Notes under the pieces: generated by a model
What the model saw: the letters and a program-made list of their open reading frames with translations, nothing else
What the model was told of the DNA's origin: nothing
Databases searched by the model: none
Made by a program: the position numbers and the translations under genes
Part shown: positions 5,705 to 11,354 of the stretch, one piece after another
Numbering within the stretch: position 1 is the first letter of the stretch
Layout of the letters: every line of letters begins with the position of its first letter
NCBI GenBank assembly: GCA_002505765.1
Contig: DAVZ01000038.1
Span: forward strand, 1 to 13,048
Direction of reading: 5' to 3'
Length of the DNA stretch: 13,048 nt
Origin: Methanobacterium sp. UBA176
GTDB lineage: Archaea; Methanobacteriota; Methanobacteria; Methanobacteriales; Methanobacteriaceae

Positions 5705-7735
5705 ATGATAATCAACTCTTTAAAAATTAAAAATATCAGAAGCTATGAAAACGCAAAAATCAATTTCAAAGAGGGAATTACTCTATTTGAAGGTGATATT
5801 GGCTCTGGAAAGTCAACTATTTTAATGGCCATTGAATTTGCTCTTTTTGGATTAGGATCTGAAAAAGGAGCTGCACTCCTTAAAATTGGCGCCAAAGAGG
5901 GAAATGTTTCACTTGATTTTGAAGTTGAAGGAGAAAGATACAATGTATTTAGAAGTCTTGTAAAACGAAAAACGGGGATTCATCAGGGTAAAGGTCAAAT
6001 AATAACTCCAAATGAAGGTATACTAAAACTTTCATCTACAGAAATGAAAGAGAAAGTATTGAAAATACTGAATTTTAATGAACCACCAAATGCAAAGGCT
6101 AAAAGTATAATATATCGTTATGCTATTTTTACACCCCAGGAAGAAATGAAATCTATATTACAGATGCCTGCAGATGGCCGTATTCAAACATTAAGAAAAG
6201 CGTTGAGGATTGAAGATTATAAAACTGCAATGACCAATGCATTGAGTCTAGCAAGACACATCGATAAAAAGATCATAGAATACACATCCAAAGCATCGGA
6301 TATTGACAGATACAAGGATAATTTAAAATCTGCGCAAAAATCTGTTAAGGAAAATGAATTATTTCTTGCTAAATTAACTGAAAGCGAAGAAACTGTGGAT
6401 GGGGAATATAAGAAGCTTCAAGAAGACATAAATGAGTTTCAGGAAACTAAAACAGAGCTAAGAGAACTAAAAGTACAAATACCACTTCTAAAAAAACAAA
6501 TTCAAAGAAATGAAAATGAAATTATCCATAATAATAACCAAATGGCCGTTTTAACTGAAAAAATTGAAAAAGAGCTCGAACCTCATGTAATGAAGCTTAA
6601 AAAAGTGCCTGAACCAACAACAAAAACCGAAGAAGAATTGGATAATAAACTTAAAGAAATTAGAAGAACAGAAAAATATTTAAGGGAAAAACGAGCAGTT
6701 GTTGAAACTAAACTACTTGATTACGAATCTATAGAAAAAAATAAGGTCTGCCCTACATGTGATAGGCCAATTGACTTCAAAGAGTTTAAAAAAGAGATTG
6801 ATAATAAATTAAAGGAGCAGGAAGAGTATTCAGCAGAAATTCAAAAATGTGAAAGAGTAATGGAAGTACTGGATAACCTTCTTAAAAAAATAAGAGGATT
6901 CAAAGATTTGCAGATCAAAATTAATGATCTTTCACGCCAAATTATTGACAAAAAAGCAAAAATAGAAGAACTTGAGTCTAAAAATTCCAGCTTATCGAAA
7001 ATTATACTGGAAGATATTGTAAAACTCGATGAAATAGAAAAAAACGTTCAAGGATTTGAAGAAATAGAAATTAAAATTTCTGAACTTGAAGAAATGAGAA
7101 AAATTAAAGAAGAAGAACGCGGTAAGGTAAAGAAAGATATTTCATCGGTAGAAACTGCAATTAAAATGTTTAATGAGACAATCGAAAAATTAAATAATGA
7201 AATTAGGCGAAAACAAGAGTTTAAATCTAAAGGAGAATATCTGAGAGAATATTACATCTGGATAAAGGACTTTTTTATTCCTGCACTGGAAAATATTGAA
7301 AACCACGTTATGTTAACCATCAATATTGAATTTAACCAGTATTTCCAGAAATGGTTCAATATACTTGTAGAAGATCCAGATAAAAATGCAAAGATTGATG
7401 AGGACTTTACTCCAATTATAGAACAGGATGGCTATGAACAGGAAATAGAATATTTAAGTGGTGGAGAAAAAACGAGTGTCGCATTAGCATATCGATTAGC
7501 TTTAAATAGTATTGTTCAGAGGATATCTACTGGAATTAAGTCTAATGTACTGATTTTAGACGAACCTACAGATGGATTTAGCAAGGAACAGTTGTTCAAG
7601 CTTAGAGAAATCCTTGATGAACTGGAATGTCCTCAAATTATTATTGTTTCTCATGAAGAAGAACTGGAAAGTTTTGCTGATAATATCTTCAAAATTGAAA
7701 AAATAAACGGAAGTTCATGCATAACTTCAAATTAA
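5705..7735 (+). CDS. rad50: Rad50, SMC-like ATPase with zinc hook, short coiled-coil form
   Basis: Rad50 is the ATP-driven clamp that opens and closes on Mre11 and tethers DNA ends. It has 676 residues. Walker A is GDIGSGKST (30-38), with the Q-loop near Gln145 (FTPQEEM). A Lys/Glu-rich coiled coil (about 175-345) runs to the zinc hook CPTC (Cys349, Cys352). A return coil (about 355-525) leads to the signature LSGGEKT (584-590), Walker B VLILDEPTDGFS (615-626) and the H-loop His650. All ATPase motifs are intact. It is clearly shorter than many archaeal Rad50 proteins (P. furiosus has about 880 residues), and the loss falls in the coil arms, each about 170 residues. GTGA at 5695-5698 precedes the ATG by 6 nt. 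Its stop lies 3 bp from the end of the opposing transporter gene. Confidence 0.95.
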   Translation: MIINSLKIKNIRSYENAKINFKEGITLFEGDIGSGKSTILMAIEFALFGLGSEKGAALLKIGAKEGNVSLDFEVEGERYNVFRSLVKRKTGIHQGKGQIITPNEGILKLSSTEMKEKVLKILNFNEPPNAKAKSIIYRYAIFTPQEEMKSILQMPADGRIQTLRKALRIEDYKTAMTNALSLARHIDKKIIEYTSKASDIDRYKDNLKSAQKSVKENELFLAKLTESEETVDGEYKKLQEDINEFQETKTELRELKVQIPLLKKQIQRNENEIIHNNNQMAVLTEKIEKELEPHVMKLKKVPEPTTKTEEELDNKLKEIRRTEKYLREKRAVVETKLLDYESIEKNKVCPTCDRPIDFKEFKKEIDNKLKEQEEYSAEIQKCERVMEVLDNLLKKIRGFKDLQIKINDLSRQIIDKKAKIEELESKNSSLSKIILEDIVKLDEIEKNVQGFEEIEIKISELEEMRKIKEEERGKVKKDISSVETAIKMFNETIEKLNNEIRRKQEFKSKGEYLREYYIWIKDFFIPALENIENHVMLTINIEFNQYFQKWFNILVEDPDKNAKIDEDFTPIIEQDGYEQEIEYLSGGEKTSVALAYRLALNSIVQRISTGIKSNVLILDEPTDGFSKEQLFKLREILDELECPQIIIVSHEEELESFADNIFKIEKINGSSCITSN

Positions 7736-7738
7736 TGA

Positions 7739-9124
7739 TTAGCCTGCCTTTTCCGTATTCTTGTTCCTCCCGGCAATGGATACGAATATACCAATAAAAC
7801 AGAGCACTGTAAATATCACAAATGCTATTTGTATGCTTGATAGAAGTGCAGAGTAGTTTTCAGGTGTTATAACCACTCTTCCGATGAACATTGAAAATAT
7901 CAATATGGCTAGCCCCATGCTCAGAGTTTGCCCTATTAGTCTCATTGTGCTTACAGTTGCAGATGCAATTCCCAGAAATCTTCTTTCAACCGATCCCATG
8001 ATTGCATTGGTGTTCGGTGATGAAAACAGTCCAAAACCTGCTCCGAGTACAACCAGGCCAATTATTATAAAGATTATGTTTGTACCGGTATTTAAAAAGA
8101 TGAACTGGGCAAGTCCAATGGTTGTAAGTGTCATTCCTATGGATGCAATGATTCTTGGGTCGTATTTATCTGATAGTCTTCCAGCAAAAGGTGCTAAAAT
8201 GGCCATAACAACTGGTTGAGCAATTAAAATAAATCCAGCGCTTTGTGGGTCTAATCCTTTTATATACTGTAGATATAGACTTAATAGGAAAACAACAGCA
8301 AATGTAGCCATGTAATTGATCAAAGCTGCTAAACTTGAAGATCCAAAAGTTCTGTTTTTAAATAGTTTCATATCAAAAACAGGGAATTTTTCCCTTAACT
8401 CAAGTATTACAAATGCTATAAGCCCGATTAAGCCTATTATTATCATTAAGATTCCTATGGGTCCCGGTAGCTCTGAAAACCCGAAAATAAACATAAATAA
8501 GGCTATACTATAAAGTATTGTGCCTGGAATGTCCAGTGATTCCCCTTTACATGCTGCCCATTCTCCTTTTAGTTTCCAGAAGGTTAGGAAAAGTACAAGG
8601 ACTCCTAAAGGTATCACAAAATAAAAAAGACTCCTCCAACCTAAATAATGAGTCATAATTCCACCAAGGGCAGGTCCAAGAGACAAACCTACATAAACAG
8701 CTCCAATAGTAAAACCTATGGCTTTACCTCTCTCTTGAGGAGGATAAATGGCTGTAACAATTGCTAAGCTTGTAACAAACACCATTGCTGTTCCAATACC
8801 CTGAATTACCCTGAATCCTATAAGTGCTATGTCCGAAGGTGCTATGGCACATAAAAAAGATGAAAAGGTAAAAATTATCATTCCACAGGTAAATACTTTT
8901 TTCATCCCGTAAATATCAGCAATTCGCCCAAAGGGAACTGCAAATATGGCTGATGCCAAAAGAAAAGATGTCGGAATCCAGCTTAACATAATGGCATTGG
9001 TTAAAAATTCTCTACTGATAGCAGGAAGCGCCACATTAATGGCTGAACCCATAAAAGGGGTAAAAAATGATGCAATTATTGCAATTAATAGAGCGATTGT
9101 TTTAGCATTGTAACCTTTTTCCAT
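7739..9124 (-). CDS. MFS transporter, DHA2 (EmrB/QacA-like) family, probable multidrug exporter
   Basis: This is an integral membrane protein of 461 residues, the usual size for 14-helix DHA2 proton-driven exporters. Hydrophobic segments run through almost the whole chain (for example 9-33, 79-94, 100-124, 167-183, 222-242 and 430-451). Motif A is GRIADIYGMKK (66-76), motif B FRVIQGIGTAM (104-114, Arg105) and motif C VGLSLGPALGGIM (145-157), typical of drug:H+ antiporters. A second motif A-like loop, GRLSDKYDPR, lies at 315-324. The substrate cannot be told from sequence. The ATG is supported by GGTGA at 9131-9135, 6 nt away, and by a TATA element at 9168-9175. It is convergent with rad50 and divergent from rubrerythrin, so it is a single-gene unit with no visible link to either. 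Confidence 0.9.
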   Translation of the reverse strand: MEKGYNAKTIALLIAIIASFFTPFMGSAINVALPAISREFLTNAIMLSWIPTSFLLASAIFAVPFGRIADIYGMKKVFTCGMIIFTFSSFLCAIAPSDIALIGFRVIQGIGTAMVFVTSLAIVTAIYPPQERGKAIGFTIGAVYVGLSLGPALGGIMTHYLGWRSLFYFVIPLGVLVLFLTFWKLKGEWAACKGESLDIPGTILYSIALFMFIFGFSELPGPIGILMIIIGLIGLIAFVILELREKFPVFDMKLFKNRTFGSSSLAALINYMATFAVVFLLSLYLQYIKGLDPQSAGFILIAQPVVMAILAPFAGRLSDKYDPRIIASIGMTLTTIGLAQFIFLNTGTNIIFIIIGLVVLGAGFGLFSSPNTNAIMGSVERRFLGIASATVSTMRLIGQTLSMGLAILIFSMFIGRVVITPENYSALLSSIQIAFVIFTVLCFIGIFVSIAGRNKNTEKAG

Positions 9125-9164
9125 TAAAATTCACCATTAAAAATAATTTATTAAAATCTATTTG

Positions 9165-9178
9165 TTATTTATAAATAA
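9165..9178 (-). promoter_or_regulatory. Palindromic TATA region, promoter of the MFS transporter
   Basis: TTATTTATAAATAA (9165-9178) is a perfect 14-bp palindrome centred on a TATA box (TTTATAAA, 9168-9175). Placed about 26 bp upstream of transcription start, it gives a start near 9145 and a leader of about 20 nt that includes GGTGA (9131-9135). The spacing supports a promoter. Symmetry in pure A/T sequence is common, so an operator function is only possible. Confidence 0.5.
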
Positions 9179-9456
9179 GTTCTATTTATTTTAATGCTTT
9201 CTTCTAAAGTAAATACAAAAAAATTAAATTATAAAGTAATTTTAACGATAGTTACTATATATTTTGATTTTTTTTTGCAATTGAACAATAAATTTATTAT
9301 TATTTAGGAAAATATCATTTAAAATGGTTTAGAACAAAATAAGTAATATAATTTACCTTAACTAGTGGATTAAAAAAAATATAGTATAATGGTTTGAATT
9401 AAATAAACTAATTTTAAACTTCTGCAATAATTTTGCTATTCTAAATACGATAAAAA

Positions 9457-9464
9457 TTTATAAT
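9457..9464 (+). promoter_or_regulatory. TATA box candidate for the rubrerythrin-superoxide reductase operon
   Basis: TTTATAAT follows an A-rich stretch that could be the BRE. Usual spacing puts transcription start near 9484-9488, close to the GGTGAT site (9485-9490), so the leader would be almost absent. Either transcription starts a few bases earlier or a farther TATA element (for example near 9438-9447) is used. Confidence 0.4.
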
Positions 9465-9495
9465 CCAATGCTTAAATAAAAAATGGTGATAAATT

Positions 9496-10083
9496 ATGAA
9501 ACAGACCATGGAAAATTTGGCAAAGGCATTTATTGGGGAAAGTCAAGCAAGAAACAGGTACACTCTCTATTCTAAGGTTGCAAAAAAAGAGGGATACATT
9601 CAGCTATCAGAAATTTTCCTGCTTACTGCAGAAAATGAAAGAGAACATGCAAAATGGTTAATGAAGATGATTAAAGGATTAAAAGAAGAAGAAGACGATA
9701 CATCGGATGAAATTATTGTTGGAGAAGCACCTGCACCGACTATTTATGGAAATACTGTAGATAATCTCAAATCAGCAATTGCAGGTGAACACTACGAAAA
9801 TAGTGAAATGTACCCTGAATTTGCTAACACAGCCCAGGATGAAGGTTTAATGGACATTGCTGAAAGATTAAGGGCTATTGCACATGCTGAAGAACACCAT
9901 GAAGAGAGATATAAAAAGATTTTAGTCCAGGTAGAATCTGGAACCATGTTTGAAAAGGACAGAGAAGTGGAATGGGTATGCAGAAAATGTGGATATGTGG
10001 TACGAGGAAAGAAACCTCCAGAAGAATGTCCTTCCTGCGATCATCCAGCTAAATATTTCGAAATTAAATGCGAAGAGTACTGA
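9496..10083 (+). CDS. rbr: Rubrerythrin, diiron peroxidase
   Basis: Rubrerythrin is a cytoplasmic NAD(P)H-linked peroxidase of anaerobes that reduces hydrogen peroxide to water, with electrons usually delivered through rubredoxin. It has 195 residues, full length. The N-terminal four-helix ferritin-like domain carries the diiron ligands: Glu15 (IGESQARNRY), Glu48 and His51 (ENEREHAKW), Glu98 and Glu101 (AGEHYE), Glu132 and His135 (AHAEEHHEERY). The C-terminal rubredoxin-like domain binds one iron through CRKC (162-165) and CPSC (178-181). The order, diiron domain then rubredoxin domain, is that of classical rubrerythrin. GGTGAT at 9485-9490 supports the ATG. The next gene, superoxide reductase, begins 10 nt after the stop, so the two form an oxidative-stress operon. 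Confidence 0.96.
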   Translation: MKQTMENLAKAFIGESQARNRYTLYSKVAKKEGYIQLSEIFLLTAENEREHAKWLMKMIKGLKEEEDDTSDEIIVGEAPAPTIYGNTVDNLKSAIAGEHYENSEMYPEFANTAQDEGLMDIAERLRAIAHAEEHHEERYKKILVQVESGTMFEKDREVEWVCRKCGYVVRGKKPPEECPSCDHPAKYFEIKCEEY

Positions 10084-10093
10084 GAGTGTTCAT

Positions 10094-10480
10094 ATGACCG
10101 AAAAAAGACAGGTTTACAGGTGTAACATCTGCGGAAATATGGTTGAAGTTCTTCACATAGGCACAGGGAAACTGGTATGTTGTGGTCAACAAATGCAGTT
10201 ACTCCAGGAAAAAACAGATGATCTGGGGCCAGAAAAACACATTCCTGTAATTGAAGAGACAGAAAATGGAATTAAAGTCAAAGTGGGAGAAGTTCCTCAT
10301 CCAATGGAGGAAAACCACTGTATTGAGTGGATTGAAGTAATTGCAAATGATAAGCTCTATAGAAAAGTGTTAAAACCTGATGAAAAACCTGAAGCAGAAT
10401 TTAATATCAAAATAGAGGATGTGGATAAAGTTGAGGCAAGGGAATACTGCAGTATTCACAGTCTCTGGATATCCAAATGA
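10094..10480 (+). CDS. dfx: Desulfoferrodoxin, 2Fe-superoxide reductase
   Basis: The enzyme reduces superoxide to hydrogen peroxide without releasing oxygen, which suits a strict anaerobe; the rubrerythrin encoded just upstream can then remove the peroxide. It has 128 residues. Center I (desulforedoxin-like) has Cys10, Cys13, Cys29 and Cys30 (YRCNIC ... LVCC). Center II, the active site, has His49, His69, His75, Cys119 and His122, and the conserved Glu47-Lys48 pair is present (PEKHIPV). All iron ligands are intact, so this is the two-iron class. The frame stays open upstream to 9950 inside rubrerythrin, but ATG 10094 matches the family N-terminus (MTEKRQVYRC) and has GAGTG (10084-10088) 5 nt before it. 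No separate rubredoxin gene, the usual electron donor, is in the window. Confidence 0.96.
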   Translation: MTEKRQVYRCNICGNMVEVLHIGTGKLVCCGQQMQLLQEKTDDLGPEKHIPVIEETENGIKVKVGEVPHPMEENHCIEWIEVIANDKLYRKVLKPDEKPEAEFNIKIEDVDKVEAREYCSIHSLWISK

Positions 10481-10492
10481 ACTTAAAATAAA

Positions 10493-10527
10493 TTTTTTTT
10501 ATTAATTCTATCAAATTTCTTTTTTTT
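10493..10527 (+). terminator. Two oligo-T terminators after the rbr-dfx operon
   Basis: Runs of eight T at 10493-10500 and 10520-10527 lie 13-47 nt past the dfx stop. Archaeal RNA polymerase terminates at such T runs without needing a hairpin, and I see no strong stem here. Two in a row suggest efficient termination before the lipoprotein gene. Confidence 0.6.
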
Positions 10528-10709
10528 AAATGCAACCTAAACTTTCTAATCCTCTTTAAAATAAATAGATTTTTATAAACGCAGGTAAAATTTAATTAGA
10601 GTTAAATTTTTATTATTGAAGAACTTAATTTATTTAACCTATAATTATTTAATAAAAACACATTTAGATATAGAAATTTAAAAACTATAATTTATATTTA
10701 AGTGAAATT

Positions 10710-11204
10710 ATGAAGGATAAATTTGTTATACTGCTGGTAATAATGCTTTTTGTGGCTTTATCAGGATGTATTCAGTCAGATACAGGAAAAATTAATGATC
10801 TTTCTTCTAAAATTAATACAAATCTAAAAAATGGAGATAATTATTATAATAATGCTGCTGAGGATATAAACAGTTTTTCTCTGGATAGTGCATCTACAAA
10901 TTGCGATAAGGCAATATCTGAATTTAGACTGGCAAAAAGTTCGGCTGAAGAAGGGCTTCAATATGCTCAAAATTCTAAAGACCAGGTTTTTATAGATTAT
11001 ATGAGATATTCTGTAGCAGAAATAGGTTTAAGACTTAACGCATCACTTCAGCTTAAAGAAGCAGTTCCTCTGCTTCAAATTAAAGATAACAACACTGGTA
11101 ATTATCACGTAACTCTTGCAAATCAATTAATGGAAGAATCATTTGTATATACATCAAAAAAGGAGAGACTGGTGGAAAATAACCCTTCAAAATTTAAACA
11201 ATAA
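10710..11204 (+). CDS. Small predicted lipoprotein, helical, function unknown
   Basis: I do not recognise the family. The protein has 164 residues. It starts with a charged MKDK, a hydrophobic stretch (5-16) and a lipobox ALSGC with Cys20, so it should be exported and anchored outside the membrane by a lipid. The mature part is polar and looks largely helical, with Asn/Asp/Ser-rich linkers (40-65). Segments such as CDKAISEFRLAKSSAEEGLQ (65-84) and the stretch 90-120 resemble paired helices of TPR-like or helical-bundle proteins, but no repeat is clear. There are no catalytic motifs and only one cysteine (65) after the lipobox. GTGA at 10702-10705 supports the ATG. Possible TATA boxes are TTTATAAA (10572-10579) and a weaker one near 10641-10648. 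It is probably transcribed alone, because terminators precede it and a separate promoter follows. Confidence 0.75.
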   Translation: MKDKFVILLVIMLFVALSGCIQSDTGKINDLSSKINTNLKNGDNYYNNAAEDINSFSLDSASTNCDKAISEFRLAKSSAEEGLQYAQNSKDQVFIDYMRYSVAEIGLRLNASLQLKEAVPLLQIKDNNTGNYHVTLANQLMEESFVYTSKKERLVENNPSKFKQ

Positions 11205-11256
11205 TAATTAAAATTATTAAAATTAGTAAATAAGTCATTAAAAGCGGTAAATACGA

Positions 11257-11264
11257 TTTATAAA
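11257..11264 (+). promoter_or_regulatory. TATA box candidate for the RecJ-like DHH gene
   Basis: TTTATAAA, preceded by ACGA as a possible BRE end, predicts a transcription start near 11287 and a 5' leader of about 68 nt before ATG 11355. The match is good for an archaeal promoter, but A/T-rich sequence makes chance matches common. Confidence 0.5.
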
Positions 11265-11307
11265 ACAAATAAATCATTATTAAATTTAATTCTGATTTTA
11301 GAGTTGG

Positions 11308-11326
11308 AGAAAATCTATGATTTTCT
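11308..11326 (+). repeat. Perfect 8-bp inverted repeat in the leader of the RecJ-like DHH gene
   Basis: AGAAAATC (11308-11315) and GATTTTCT (11319-11326) are separated by TAT. If transcription starts near 11287 the hairpin lies in the 5' leader and ends 18 nt before the GAGGA ribosome binding site (11345-11349). A tiny frame, ATG-ATT-TTC-TAA (11317-11328), starts in the loop and is preceded by GGAGA (11306-11310). The hairpin could act in translation control or as a DNA operator. It could also be chance. Confidence 0.4.
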
Positions 11327-11354
11327 AAACTGAATAAATTTTTTGAGGAATATT

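Larger units (their letters stand above)
9125..9495. other. Divergent intergenic region between the MFS gene and rubrerythrin
   Basis: This is a very AT-rich 371-bp spacer with no coding potential that I can support. It holds the MFS promoter (9165-9178), the rubrerythrin TATA candidate (9457-9464), an 11-bp palindrome ATAGT-T-ACTAT (9248-9258) directly followed by a TATA-like run, and a run of nine T (9268-9276). Both flanking genes could be controlled from here. I see no RNA gene or longer hairpin. Confidence 0.55.

Noticed and set aside
5743..5943. Open frame of 66 codons on the minus strand
   Set aside because: It is antisense to the Walker A region of rad50; no independent support.
7884..8219. 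Open frames on the plus strand here and at 8316-8513
   Set aside because: Both are antisense to the MFS gene; the opposite strand of membrane-protein codons often stays open.
9950..10093. N-terminal extension of superoxide reductase into rubrerythrin
   Set aside because: The extension overlaps the rubredoxin domain of rubrerythrin in another frame, and ATG 10094 gives the normal family N-terminus.
11202..11219. Inverted repeat TAATAATT-AA-AATTATTA over the lipoprotein stop codon
   Set aside because: It is made only of A and T in a spacer of that composition; it cannot form a stable stem and is probably chance.
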